Source: Flavobacteriales bacterium (lineage in GTDB: Bacteria; Bacteroidota; Bacteroidia; Flavobacteriales_F; PHOS-HE28). From it: a DNA stretch of 64,000 nucleotides. Both the position numbers and the translations under genes were made by a program. Shown one piece after another: positions 24,960 to 33,960 of the stretch. The stretch lies in the NCBI GenBank assembly GCA_016713875.1, contig JADJOI010000003.1, positions 806,001 to 870,000 of the forward strand, written 5' to 3'. Numbering within the stretch: position 1 is the first letter of the stretch; the number at the start of each line of letters is the position of its first letter. A model generated the notes under the pieces. It made no database searches. It saw only the letters and a list, made by a program, of their open reading frames with translations, and had not been told where the DNA came from.

Positions 24960-26411
24960 TCAGCGCGGGTTCAGGAAGAACTCGTCCGAACGTTCACCGC
25001 TCAGGGAGTTCACCGAGCCGGGCTGCACGTTGTTCATCGGCGTGTCGCGTGAGTGCAGCACCTGGTTCCAGCGTGGGTTCTGGATCTCGCCCGGGACCTC
25101 CGAGTGCAGAAGCTCGTAATCGTTCGTCACCATGTCCGGCAGGTAGAACACGAAGCGACGGTCGGTGTAACGGCCTGCGCGGTAGTAATGCCAGATCTGA
25201 TACGGATACACGCCCATGTCGCTGGGGCGGTCGACGATGGTGTTGGGTGCCCCGTACTTCAGGTGCACGTAGCCGCGGTCGGTCTCATAGCCCCGCTTGA
25301 TGCGCGAACCGTAGATCCGGTTCACGCGGACCACCTCCGCCCGGTAGGCTTTCCACGCTCCTTCCGGGTCCAGCCCGTTGCGGTTGAACCAGAAGCTGTA
25401 GAGGAAGCGGCGCATGAGGTCCATCTCGCGGTCCTTCCAGCGGTCGTCGATCATCTTGCGCTCCAGGTCGTCCGCGATGGGGCGCAGGCAATGGATGAAC
25501 TCGGCAAGGCTGTCGGGCTCGGTGATCCGATCGGCGAAGGTGCCGCCCATGGCCACGGTGGACAGGTCGTCCATGCGATAGGAGATCGGGTTGTTGCGCT
25601 GGAGGAACCGTTCGGTGCGGGCCAGAAGCTGCCCGGAGCGGTCGCGCGCCTCCAAGGCCAGCACGTAATTGCCGCTGGGCAGCGAACGGATGTCGAAGCC
25701 TCCGAGAACGGGTTCCACCTCGCGCGCCTTCACCCGTGCCGCCGCCCGGAACGCACCGACCGGGGTTCCCGTTCCCTGGCCCTCGATCTGGTAGCTCAGG
25801 AGATAAAGGCTGTCCCGACCAAGGCGGGCATCCATGCCGTATAGCTCGGCGTACAGGTCCAGGCGTTCCACCGCGCTGGGGTAATAGGCCCCCACGAAGG
25901 GGATGAAGGTGCGGCCTGCGTGGGCGTGCCCGGAGGAGCCCTCCTCTCCGGTACCGGAGATCAGCAGCACATCCGAGAAGGTCGGTCCATCGGGCATGGC
26001 CGGCACCATCAGCGGGCGGCGTTCCGTCCGTACCGAGTCCGGACCCTGCAGGTCGCGCACCTGGACCTCCAGTGTGTAGTCGCCGGGCGGAAGGGCGAAG
26101 GCCGAGGTATACAGCAGATCGGGTGGGACCTCGGAGGTGCGCGGCGGGCCCGTGAGCTCCACTTTCCGATGATCAACGATGGCGCTGGCCTTCTCGATCA
26201 GGGCCACCAGCTCCAACCGGGCCTGGGATAGACCGGCGGTGGAGTCCTCGTGATGGACCGAAGCCCCGAGCACGGCCACGCTGAGGTCCACGAAAGGCCC
26301 CTGCTCCGGCACTTCGAAGCGTCTGACCTCCACGAGAAACTCGGGCAGCGATTGGGCTCCGATGGGAAGGGCGAGGGGCAGCAGGACCAGCGGAAGGATG
26401 GAGCGTGACAT
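24960..26411 (-). CDS. GWxTD-domain secreted protein
   Basis: A 483-residue exported protein. The signal peptide MSRSILPLVLLPLALPIGA starts at ATG 26409-26411; an upstream extension covers the tRNA and is not real. The C-terminal half carries the Bacteroidota GWxTD domain: the IYGSRIKRGYETDRGYVHL and KYGAPNTIVDRPSDMGVYPYQ segments followed by a basic RYTDRRFVFYLPD. The N-terminal half has Ig-like beta repeats. The role is unknown. An exact TAnnTTTG element lies 5 bases before the start. Confidence 0.85.
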   Translation of the reverse strand: MSRSILPLVLLPLALPIGAQSLPEFLVEVRRFEVPEQGPFVDLSVAVLGASVHHEDSTAGLSQARLELVALIEKASAIVDHRKVELTGPPRTSEVPPDLLYTSAFALPPGDYTLEVQVRDLQGPDSVRTERRPLMVPAMPDGPTFSDVLLISGTGEEGSSGHAHAGRTFIPFVGAYYPSAVERLDLYAELYGMDARLGRDSLYLLSYQIEGQGTGTPVGAFRAAARVKAREVEPVLGGFDIRSLPSGNYVLALEARDRSGQLLARTERFLQRNNPISYRMDDLSTVAMGGTFADRITEPDSLAEFIHCLRPIADDLERKMIDDRWKDREMDLMRRFLYSFWFNRNGLDPEGAWKAYRAEVVRVNRIYGSRIKRGYETDRGYVHLKYGAPNTIVDRPSDMGVYPYQIWHYYRAGRYTDRRFVFYLPDMVTNDYELLHSEVPGEIQNPRWNQVLHSRDTPMNNVQPGSVNSLSGERSDEFFLNPR

Positions 26412-26416
26412 GATCT

Positions 26417-26424
26417 CAAAGGTA
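26417..26424 (-). promoter_or_regulatory. TAnnTTTG -7 element of the GWxTD gene
   Basis: On the minus strand TACCTTTG, an exact TAnnTTTG match, lies 5 bases from the ATG. It implies a leaderless transcript and supports this start. Confidence 0.55.
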
Positions 26425-26595
26425 CTTCGGCCGCCGGGCGGATCACCACCGTTCCTTGGCATGGTGCCACCGTTCCCACGGTCCATTCCGAGCGGATCGA
26501 GCGGAAGGGTCGAGGGGTGGATGGGCATCCCGCAAGGGGGCAAACCCCCGGGTCCGCTCGTCCGAGCAAGCTCGCCTCGCTGCCCGGAACGAACA

Positions 26596-26615
26596 CGCCC
26601 CGCTTTCGCGGGGCG
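26596..26615 (-). terminator. hairpin after tRNA-Ser
   Basis: A perfect 8-base stem CGCCCCGC / GCGGGGCG with loop TTTC lies just past the 3' end of tRNA-Ser on the minus strand. It is probably the tRNA terminator. Confidence 0.6.
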
Positions 26616-26618
26616 GCT

Positions 26619-26708
26619 TGGCGGAGAGGGAGGGATTCGAACCCCCGTTACCCTTGCGGGTAAAGCGGTTTTCAAGACCGCCGCATTCGACCGCTCTGCC
26701 ACCTCTCC
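26619..26708 (-). tRNA. tRNA-Ser (anticodon UGA)
   Basis: On the minus strand a 90-base class II tRNA: the acceptor arm GGAGAGG (26702-26708) pairs with CCTCTCC (26623-26629), then discriminator G, and CCA is encoded (26619-26621). The anticodon loop is CTTGAAA, so the anticodon is TGA (reads UCA codons). It has the long variable arm of Ser tRNAs (stem ACCC / GGGT) and a TTCGAAT T-loop. All arms pair well. Confidence 0.95.
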
Positions 26709-26758
26709 GAGCGGTGGCGAAGGTAGCGCCCGCCGATCGGGTAATTTGCGCACCGCTC

Positions 26759-27532
26759 ATGCGCTTCACCTTCCTTGGAACGGGCACCAGCCAGGGCGTG
26801 CCGGTGATCGGCTGCCGATGCGCGGTGTGCACCAGCACGGATCCACGGGACCACCGGCTGCGGACCGCGGGCTGGATCCAGGTGGGCGGGCGGTCCATCC
26901 TCATCGATGCCGGGCCCGACCTGCGACAGCAGAGCCTCCGCGCCGGGATCGATCATGTGGATGCCGTGCTGCTGACCCACGAGCACATGGACCACATCAG
27001 CGGCATGGACGAACTGCGCAGCTTCAATCACCGCCAGCGCACCGTGATGCCGGTGCATGCCTCCGAGGCCACCCTGACCGCGGTGCGTCGGATCTACGCC
27101 TATGCCTTCGAGGCCGTCCGCTACCCGGGAGTGCCCGAACTGGAACTGCACCCCATCTCGGCCGGTCCCTTCAACGCCGCGGGTACCGGGTTGGAGGCCG
27201 TGGACGTGCTGCACCTGGGCATGCCGGTGCTGGGCTTCCGGATCGGTGGCCTCACGTACATCACCGACGCGAAAGAGCTGCCACCATCGACCAAGGAGCG
27301 CGTGCGTGGTTCCGAGGTGCTGGTGTTGAACGCGCTGCGCCACGAGCCGCACGCGGCGCACCTCAACCTGAAGGAGGCCCTGGACCTGGCCCGCGGATTG
27401 GGCGCGCGGCGCACCTTCTTCACCCACATCAGCCATTTGCTCGGCCTTCATGCCGACGTGCAGCGCACCCTCCCGGAAGGGGTGGAACTGGCCCACGATG
27501 GCCTCTCCGTGGAGCTGCCCGACCCCTCCTGA
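26759..27532 (+). CDS. MBL-fold metallohydrolase
   Basis: A 257-residue metallo-beta-lactamase-fold protein with the zinc motif THEHMDHISG (H74, H76, D78, H79) and a later LGTGTSQGVPVIGCRCAVC N-terminus. These features belong to the PhnP/phosphodiesterase-like branch, which hydrolyses phosphodiesters such as cyclic nucleotides or phosphoribosyl intermediates. The C-terminal HISHLLGLHADV has a further histidine pair. I chose ATG 26759 because the conserved LGTGTSQG start follows directly; the long upstream extension overlaps the tRNA. The substrate is unknown. Confidence 0.88.
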   Translation: MRFTFLGTGTSQGVPVIGCRCAVCTSTDPRDHRLRTAGWIQVGGRSILIDAGPDLRQQSLRAGIDHVDAVLLTHEHMDHISGMDELRSFNHRQRTVMPVHASEATLTAVRRIYAYAFEAVRYPGVPELELHPISAGPFNAAGTGLEAVDVLHLGMPVLGFRIGGLTYITDAKELPPSTKERVRGSEVLVLNALRHEPHAAHLNLKEALDLARGLGARRTFFTHISHLLGLHADVQRTLPEGVELAHDGLSVELPDPS

Positions 27533-27614
27533 TGGGCTTCCACGCACAAGGCGGGGGTCGGAGTTGTTCCGTTACCGACGGAGCACGACCTTCGATCCTC
27601 CAACCCGTTGCGCA

Positions 27615-29108
27615 ATGCGTCACATCCTCCTTGTCGCCGGTCTGATCGCCGGCACCCTTTCTGCCATGGCCGTTGAAGGCGGCCGTGATGAGCGGAGCAT
27701 CACCTTCATCCGCGATCCACGGCGCACACCGGACATCGCCTGGCAGGCGGAGCTCCGCGCTCGTCCTCAATGGCGGAGTTTCGTCGCCGAGCACGGTACC
27801 TGGTGGGCGGAGTTCAACGAGGGAAGCGGGTTGCCCCACCGGGCTTTCGGCAAACCCATTGCCGCGATGGGCGCTGATCCCGTGTCGAAGGCATGGGACT
27901 TCCTCCAGCACCAGCTGGCGGGCTTCAACCTGCCATTCGCAGAGGTCAGCGTGCGTTCCGTGTACCCCACCGCCAAGCACACCTATGTGCACTTTGCCCA
28001 GACCCATGCCGGCCTGCCCGTCGTGTTCGGCCAGGCAATGGTGAAGCTGGACGCCCAAGGCCGGGTGATCGCGTTCGGCACCGATCTGTATCCGGGGATC
28101 CAGGTGGAGACGCAGCCGGGCATCAGCGAAGCCGCCGCGGTGGTGAACGCGTCGAGCGGATTGACCGGTATCGTGGGATCCGTGGTCAACGGACTGCGCA
28201 TCCTACCGGTCCCGGGGGATCGCACCGTGGACCACCGTCTGGTGCATGAAGTGATCGTCAACACCATGGAGCAAGGCGTTCCCGGTCGCTGGTCGTGCTG
28301 GGTGGACGCCCATTCGGGCGAGCTGTTGTACCGCCAGGACCTGGTGGTCCATCATGCTCCGCCGGCCTCCGCGGGCGCCGAGATCGCCGCTACCGGCGAG
28401 GCGTACACGGTGAACCCGTATGTGCCGGCCACTACCGAGGTGCTGCCCGACCTGCGTGTGGTCGTGAACGGACTGAGCCAATACCTGGATGATCAGGGCT
28501 ACCTGAACACGGGCGTCGGCGGTCCGGTGAACGCCACCTTCTTCCTGGACGGCCGCTGGTGCAACGTGAAGACGGGAGGCAGCACGCCGAGCTTTCAGAC
28601 CACCTTGCAGGAAGGCCCGAACGCCATCAGCTTCAACGCGAACTCCACCCTGCGTGAGCGGAGCGCCTACTACCATGTGAACGTGGTGCACGACCACATG
28701 AAGTCATGGCTGCCCAACTTCACTTCGATGGACATCCCGTTCACCACCAACGTGGATGTGGCGGGCAACTGCAACGCGTTCTACGACGGGGGCTCGATCA
28801 ACTTCTACCAGGAGGGCGGGGACTGCCAGAGCTACGCGCAGATCGCCGAGGTGGTGTACCACGAGTATGGACACGGCATCAACGACAAGTTCTATGGCAC
28901 GCTCCTGAGCCAGTTCACCAACGGGGCCATGAACGAGGGCTACGCGGACGTGTGGGCCCTATCGATCACCGAGGACCCGATCCTGGCTGAGGGAAGTTCG
29001 CTGAGCGACCCGGACGATTTCATCCGTCGCTACGATGAGAACCGTAAGGTGTACCCTTTGTGTGGAGGCCTTCCCTGGTCTGCAGGCGAACACGGTGAAC
29101 GGAAATGA
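27615..29108 (+). CDS. secreted gluzincin metalloprotease, N-terminal part of a disrupted gene
   Basis: A 497-residue open frame starting with a signal peptide (MRHILLVAGLIAGTLSAMA). It has a propeptide-like domain to about residue 250 and then the catalytic domain with HEYGHG (about 419-424) and the third ligand in NEGYADVW. After RRYDENRKVYP the frame drifts into LCGGLPWSAGEHGERK and stops, while the next frame continues with the downstream part (29035-30456). In homologues I recall, a block of about 35-45 residues with a further conserved His (EVHADGEIIAGAWWD type) joins these two halves. It therefore looks like an out-of-frame deletion of roughly 110-130 bases in a secreted M4/M36-like protease. 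Confidence 0.7.
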   Translation: MRHILLVAGLIAGTLSAMAVEGGRDERSITFIRDPRRTPDIAWQAELRARPQWRSFVAEHGTWWAEFNEGSGLPHRAFGKPIAAMGADPVSKAWDFLQHQLAGFNLPFAEVSVRSVYPTAKHTYVHFAQTHAGLPVVFGQAMVKLDAQGRVIAFGTDLYPGIQVETQPGISEAAAVVNASSGLTGIVGSVVNGLRILPVPGDRTVDHRLVHEVIVNTMEQGVPGRWSCWVDAHSGELLYRQDLVVHHAPPASAGAEIAATGEAYTVNPYVPATTEVLPDLRVVVNGLSQYLDDQGYLNTGVGGPVNATFFLDGRWCNVKTGGSTPSFQTTLQEGPNAISFNANSTLRERSAYYHVNVVHDHMKSWLPNFTSMDIPFTTNVDVAGNCNAFYDGGSINFYQEGGDCQSYAQIAEVVYHEYGHGINDKFYGTLLSQFTNGAMNEGYADVWALSITEDPILAEGSSLSDPDDFIRRYDENRKVYPLCGGLPWSAGEHGERK

Positions 29109-30456
29109 AGGACAGGCATTCCGCGATGTGCTGCTGGATGTGCTGCAGGCGGACGACACCGACGGGGACATCACCAACGGTACACCGAACGCGGGAGCGA
29201 TCGTGGAGGCGTTCGCCCTGCACGGGATCACCCTGCTGAGCAACGCGACGCTCGTACACAGCAACCCGGAGACGGCCCCGGAGGCCCAGGGGATCGAGCT
29301 TGACGCGCAGCTGATCCTCGACCTGAACTTCCTGCCCTTCCTCTCGCAAGTGAAGCTGTTCTACCGGGTGAACAACGGGGCGGTATGGAACACCCTGCCG
29401 ATGGTGGACTTCGGCAGCAACGATTACCATGTGACCATTCCTCCGCAGTCGGCGGGGACGGTGGTGGCTTACTACATGGGGGTGGAGGACAGCTTCCAGC
29501 AACTGAGCGCGGTGGTGCCGATCGGTGCGGCCGAACCCGACCCGAACGTGCCGTACTACATCATGGTGGACTTCGGCCTTGTGGCCACGGACGACGCGGA
29601 CAACAACACCCAGCTCGGGAACTGGGACATCGGGCTTCCCACGGACAACGCCACCACCGGCGAGTGGGAGTTCAACATGCCCGTGGGCAGCTATGCCACG
29701 CCGGGTGACCTAAGCACCGTGGTGCAGCCCGGATACCAGCACACGCCGGGCGGCGAGATCTGTTACGTGACGGGCAACGCCTCGACCGAGCTCGCCCAGC
29801 TGGGGGAGAACGATGTGGACGGCGGCACCACCACGCTGCGGAGCGCCGCGCTCGACATGTCGAACATGCAGGAGCCGGCCATGTCCTACTGGCGCTGGTA
29901 CGTGAACGATCCCCCGAGCGGCGCCAACCCCGGCGCGGACTGGTGGCAGGTGTGGTTGAGCAACGATGGCAACAACTGGGTGCCCGTCGAGAACACGAGG
30001 ACGAGCGATCGTAGCTGGCGCCGGGTGGCCTTCCGGGTGGGCGATCTCGTGAGCCCGAGTTCCACGGTGTACATCAAGTACAACGCTTCGGACAGCATCC
30101 GGCCCGGACAGAACCTGGACGGCGGCAGCCTGGTGGAGGCCGCGGTGGATGACATCCAGTTGTGGGACCTGGCCGATGGCATCGGCATCGAGGAGACGGC
30201 CACGGTGGAGCTGCTGGTCTTCCCGAAACCGGCACAGGACCAGTTGCAGGTGCGCGGGGCCATGGGCGATGCGCGCTCGGCGGACCTGGTCGTGCTGGAC
30301 GCTGCGGGCCGTGTGGTCATGCGTCAGCAGGTGGGTGGCGCTGCGCTGCGCGATCGCATCGTGCTGAACGTTGCGGACCTGGCACCGGGCAGCTACGTGC
30401 TGCAGGTGATCACCGACCGGGCGCGGGGCGAGGAGCGCTTCCAGGTGGTCCGTTGA
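29035..30456 (+). CDS. C-terminal part of the disrupted metalloprotease, with T9SS sorting domain
   Basis: The open frame of up to 473 residues picks up in a new frame about 29057-29065 with VEAFPGLQANTVNGNEGQAFRDVLLDVLQADD, the natural continuation of the protease. It carries a beta-sandwich binding region and a C-terminal T9SS type A domain (VELLVFPKPAQDQ...SYVLQVITDR). The ATG at 29035 lies inside the upstream frame and is probably not a real start. Without an upstream signal this part would not be exported. A terminator at 30471-30504 follows. Confidence 0.55.
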   Translation: MRTVRCTLCVEAFPGLQANTVNGNEGQAFRDVLLDVLQADDTDGDITNGTPNAGAIVEAFALHGITLLSNATLVHSNPETAPEAQGIELDAQLILDLNFLPFLSQVKLFYRVNNGAVWNTLPMVDFGSNDYHVTIPPQSAGTVVAYYMGVEDSFQQLSAVVPIGAAEPDPNVPYYIMVDFGLVATDDADNNTQLGNWDIGLPTDNATTGEWEFNMPVGSYATPGDLSTVVQPGYQHTPGGEICYVTGNASTELAQLGENDVDGGTTTLRSAALDMSNMQEPAMSYWRWYVNDPPSGANPGADWWQVWLSNDGNNWVPVENTRTSDRSWRRVAFRVGDLVSPSSTVYIKYNASDSIRPGQNLDGGSLVEAAVDDIQLWDLADGIGIEETATVELLVFPKPAQDQLQVRGAMGDARSADLVVLDAAGRVVMRQQVGGAALRDRIVLNVADLAPGSYVLQVITDRARGEERFQVVR

Positions 30457-30470
30457 GGGTCATACCTGCT

Positions 30471-30504
30471 GCGAACGCCCCGGGGGATCCTCCGGGGCGC
30501 TCGC
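30471..30504. terminator. bidirectional hairpin terminator
   Basis: GCGAACGCCCCGG pairs with CCGGGGCGCTCGC (13-base stem with one G-T pair, 8-base loop). It sits between the convergent protease fragment and the amidohydrolase-like gene and can serve both. Confidence 0.6.
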
Positions 30505-30506
30505 GT

Positions 30507-31217
30507 TCAGGGGGTGGCCACGGGGTGGGCGAGCAAGGCCTGGAAGCTGCCCACGATCGCCTCGGTGACATGCTTGTCCATGCGAAGGCCATCGGCCGAA
30601 GCGAAGCGCTGGTTCACCTCAAGCTCGATCCCGGCATACCCCACGGGGTGGGAGGCCCGGATGGCGGTGGTATGGCCATCATCGGTACCGAGGTAGGGCT
30701 CGTTGTGGCGGACCACGAGGTCCGGTGCCGCGATGTGCAATAGCTGCTCCCACGCGTCGACCAACGCCCGTTCCCAAGCGCGGGCAGGGTCGCACAGCAG
30801 GCCGATGTCCATCGGACGCTGCACGCCGTCCAGCTCCGGGGTGAAGGTGTGCATGCTGAGGTGCAGGACACTCTTTCGGTCGGCACGCCAGGTGGCCACG
30901 GCATCGGCGGCGGCCGTGCGGAAGGGGGTGTAGTGCTCGTCGATGAGGTGGCTGCGCTGTGCGTGCGGCAGATCGCGCGTGAACGCGGAGAACAGGGCCG
31001 GGCTGTCGAGCGAGCGGTTCAGCTCCACCACCAGGCGGGAGGTGGTGCCTTCCAACGCGAGGTGCGCCAGCGGACGCAAGGCCGTGAACAGGTCCCGGGC
31101 GCCGGGGTCCCAGCCGCGGTGGGAGCGCAGGACCTCGTCGGCCCCTGAGAACAGGGCCCGCAGCTCGGTAGGCACCTCATGGCCGCCGTGCTCGCAGGTG
31201 AGCAGCACGGCGGTCAT
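30507..31217 (-). CDS. N-formylglutamate amidohydrolase-like enzyme
   Basis: A 236-residue zinc amidohydrolase of the HutG/N-formylglutamate deformylase family. The N-terminal LLTCEHGGHEVP carries metal ligands, and LVVELNRSLDSP, SVLHLSMHTFTP and AGIELEVNQRF are conserved segments. I chose ATG 31215-31217, whose first 4 bases overlap the stop of the GCS2-type ligase. It is the last gene of the four-gene amidoligase operon. Here, without histidine-degradation genes, it more likely hydrolyses the amide product or an intermediate of the ligases. Confidence 0.85.
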   Translation of the reverse strand: MTAVLLTCEHGGHEVPTELRALFSGADEVLRSHRGWDPGARDLFTALRPLAHLALEGTTSRLVVELNRSLDSPALFSAFTRDLPHAQRSHLIDEHYTPFRTAAADAVATWRADRKSVLHLSMHTFTPELDGVQRPMDIGLLCDPARAWERALVDAWEQLLHIAAPDLVVRHNEPYLGTDDGHTTAIRASHPVGYAGIELEVNQRFASADGLRMDKHVTEAIVGSFQALLAHPVATP

Positions 31218-32455
31218 GCGAAGAGCCGGTCGTCCTGTAGGCAGGCGGCGAGCTCGGCGTAGACCTGCCGGATCCTGTCCGCCGACGGCTTGCGGCCGGT
31301 GCGGGCGAGGATGCGCTGGGCCAGGCAGCCCTTGGCGAGCAGATGATCGATCACGGCGCGCGCCTCCTCGCTCAGCTCGCCGCGCAGCTCCTGCACGATG
31401 TGCTCCCACAGGCGTTGGGCGGTCATCCGCTGCTCTTTCATCACGCCGAACATCAGCAGGTAGTCCTTATTGGCGATGACGGCTTTACCGGCGTCCTTGA
31501 TGGTCTGCAGGAAGATGGGCAGCAGGTCGGTCTCGCCCCAGGCGCGCTGCAGGTAGGTGCTGGTCCAGCGGCCCTTGGTCATGGCGCGGCAGAGGGCCAC
31601 GATCAGTTCGGCGATGGCCAGATCGGCCCCCGGGCATTCCTGGATATCGATCACGCGCAATTCGATGGCACCGCGGTCGAACCGGGCGATGGCCCCGCGC
31701 GAGTTGGCGAAGTGGTGGTCCATCACCTGTTCGGTGTCGAAGGGGGCGAGGGCGCGGCCGATGGGGTCGAACACTTCGCGGTAGTAGTCCTCCTGGGTGA
31801 AGACCGCTTCGGGGATCAGGGAGCCCATGAGGGCGGGGAGGCGCTCCTGATGGTGCAGGTAGGCTTCCATGCGCGAGTCGAGGAAGCCGGTGGGCTTGCC
31901 ATCGAGCAGGGGCGAGCTGGCGGTGAGGGCGGGGATGATGGGAAGCACCATGCGCACGGCGGCGTGCAACTTGCCGAACTCCTCATCGGTGGCGAAGGGG
32001 AGGTTGAGGTGGGTGCTCTGGAGGTTGCTCCAGCCGTGGCCGCGGCAGTCGAAGATGCGGTTGTACAGCGCGTACACCTCGTTGTACTCGTGGGGCCAGA
32101 TCACCGTTTCGGTGAAGGGGTCCATGAGCGGATGGGTGGCCGTGGGCAGCAGCATGGCGTCGTGTGCGGCGAGGGCGGCGTTGATGGCACGCACCTCACT
32201 GGCGAACTTCCGTCGGAAGGCCGGGATGCGGCGGGTGGGCCGGGCGGTCTTCAGTTCGACCACGTGGCTCACGAGCTCGTTGCTCCATTCCACGTCGCCG
32301 CGCTCCACGTCGCTGGTGATGCGGCCGACGACATCCTTGAACAGCTGGTCCACGATGGGCATCACGCGCAGGGTGCTCCGGTGCACCACCATGTACTCCA
32401 GTTCGATGCCAGTGACCTCGAAGAGCTTGAAGGCGTTCCGCTTGGGAGGGGTCAT
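31214..32455 (-). CDS. GCS2-type carboxylate-amine ligase (glutamate-cysteine-ligase-like)
   Basis: A 413-residue member of the glutamate-cysteine ligase family 2 (YbdK-like) fold, which forms amide bonds between a carboxylate such as glutamate and an amine. The N-terminal FEVTGIELEYMVV and central STHLNLPFA and RFDRGAIELRVIDIQECPGAD segments are typical. The start ATG 32453-32455 overlaps the RimK-like stop by 4 bases, as does its own stop with the next gene. In this setting it is more likely one of a pair of amidoligases building an unusual peptide or tag than an enzyme of glutathione synthesis. Confidence 0.85.
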   Translation of the reverse strand: MTPPKRNAFKLFEVTGIELEYMVVHRSTLRVMPIVDQLFKDVVGRITSDVERGDVEWSNELVSHVVELKTARPTRRIPAFRRKFASEVRAINAALAAHDAMLLPTATHPLMDPFTETVIWPHEYNEVYALYNRIFDCRGHGWSNLQSTHLNLPFATDEEFGKLHAAVRMVLPIIPALTASSPLLDGKPTGFLDSRMEAYLHHQERLPALMGSLIPEAVFTQEDYYREVFDPIGRALAPFDTEQVMDHHFANSRGAIARFDRGAIELRVIDIQECPGADLAIAELIVALCRAMTKGRWTSTYLQRAWGETDLLPIFLQTIKDAGKAVIANKDYLLMFGVMKEQRMTAQRLWEHIVQELRGELSEEARAVIDHLLAKGCLAQRILARTGRKPSADRIRQVYAELAACLQDDRLFA

Positions 32456-33960
32456 TTGCGTTGTGCCGGCGCGGCCGGTGCGGCGGTCGGTCGGATGCCG
32501 ATCCTGCGTTCGATGCGGTGTTTCAGGGAGCAGATGATGGCCTCGTACAGGGCTTCGCCCAGAACGACATCCTCCACGCCATGATCGATGTTGGGGCACT
32601 CGTTCACCTCGATCACATAGGGGCGCCCGTCGCGCTCCTTCACATCGACGCCGAAGAGGCCCTGATCGCCCACCACGGCCAGCACGGCCTTCACGGCCGC
32701 ATCCACGATGGCCTTGGGCGCCTGGTCGACCGGCAGGGTGGCGAAGTCGCCCGTCTGGTCCTTCTTGGTGCCGCTGCTCCAGTTGTAGATCTGCCAATGG
32801 CCGCGGGCCATGAAGTACTTGCAGGCGTACAGCGGCCGGCCATCGAGCACGCCCACGCGCCAGTCGAAGTCGCTGGGCATGAACTCCTGGGCGATCACCA
32901 GATCGCTCTCGCTCAGCAGCTCGTCGAGTTTCCGTTCCAGCTCCTCGGGGTTGTGCGCCTTCGTGACCCCCCGGCTGAAGGTGCTGTCGGGGAGCTTCAG
33001 GACCACCGGCAGGCCGAAGCGTGCGATCACCTCCTGGCGGTTCTCGGCGTGCACGATCAGGGTCCGCGGCGTGGGCACATCGTGCGCCTCCATCACCTCG
33101 GCGAGGAAGACCTTGTTGTTGCACTTGAGGATGGCGTCCGGGGCGTCCATCACGGCGAGGCCTTCCTTCTGAGCCTTCCGGGCGAAGCGGTAGGTGTGGT
33201 GGTCCACATGGGTGTTCTCTCGGATGAACAGCGCGTCGTACTCACCCACGCGATCGATGTCGTCGGGGCCGAGGATATCCACCTTGAAGCCGAGGCTCTC
33301 CGCGGCCTGGCGGAATTTCACCACCGCGCGCTTGTTGCTGGGTGAGGCCTGGTCCTCGGGGTTCACCAGGATGGCCAGGTCGTAGCTGCTGTGGTCCTCG
33401 CGGGCGCGGTCGTAGCGTTTCTTGGCGAAGTACTCGCTGGCGAAGCGCCGAAGGAACGGCAGGTGGTCCTCGGGGATGTCGTTGTACGGGATGGGGCGGA
33501 TGGTGCGCAGCTCCCATTCCCCGCCGGTGCGCTGGAAACGTGCGCGCAGCAATGGCGATCGGAACACCTTGTAGAGCTCGTGCGCAAGGCGATCGTACCT
33601 GCGGTTGACGTTGCGGCCGAAGTAGATGCTGAGGTCGAACTGGTCCTTCTTCTTGTCCGCCAGCTGCTGCTGGATGAGGCCGTGCAGGTCGCGTCCCAGG
33701 ACCTTCACCAGGCGTGGCGAACGAAGGTCGAGGATGCTCTTCGCGTCGGGGATCACCTTGTGGCCGCGGGCCTCGGCCAGAAGGCTCACGTAGTATCCGC
33801 GGCTCTGGTAGCTGTAGCTGCGGGCCAGGTTGAAGATGCGCACGTTGCGCAGCGCGGCATAGGTGGGGTCGGTGAGGTAGTCCTTGCTGGACACCACCTC
33901 CACACCGGAAAGGCCGAGGTGGAACTCACGCGGCTCGCGCACCACGATGATCTTCCTCAT
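32452..33960 (-). CDS. RimK-like ATP-grasp amidoligase with N-terminal RLAN-like domain
   Basis: A 502-residue protein. The first ~190 residues (MRKIIVVREPREFHLGLSGV onwards, with YQSRGYYVSLLAEARGHKVIP) resemble the RLAN domain fused to RimK-type ligases. The ATP-grasp domain follows, with the Lys-containing VVLKLPDSTFSRGV, the adenine-binding VIAQEFMPSDFDWRVGVLDG, and the acidic metal-binding VIEVNECPNIDHG near the C-terminus. It probably ligates amino acids, for example glutamate, to an amine or peptide. It overlaps both neighbouring genes by 4 bases. Confidence 0.88.
   Translation of the reverse strand: MRKIIVVREPREFHLGLSGVEVVSSKDYLTDPTYAALRNVRIFNLARSYSYQSRGYYVSLLAEARGHKVIPDAKSILDLRSPRLVKVLGRDLHGLIQQQLADKKKDQFDLSIYFGRNVNRRYDRLAHELYKVFRSPLLRARFQRTGGEWELRTIRPIPYNDIPEDHLPFLRRFASEYFAKKRYDRAREDHSSYDLAILVNPEDQASPSNKRAVVKFRQAAESLGFKVDILGPDDIDRVGEYDALFIRENTHVDHHTYRFARKAQKEGLAVMDAPDAILKCNNKVFLAEVMEAHDVPTPRTLIVHAENRQEVIARFGLPVVLKLPDSTFSRGVTKAHNPEELERKLDELLSESDLVIAQEFMPSDFDWRVGVLDGRPLYACKYFMARGHWQIYNWSSGTKKDQTGDFATLPVDQAPKAIVDAAVKAVLAVVGDQGLFGVDVKERDGRPYVIEVNECPNIDHGVEDVVLGEALYEAIICSLKHRIERRIGIRPTAAPAAPAQRK

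Noticed and set aside
26619..26708. tRNA-Ser as an integration site of an element
   Set aside because: No duplicated tRNA 3' end or integrase is adjacent; the flanking genes are ordinary.
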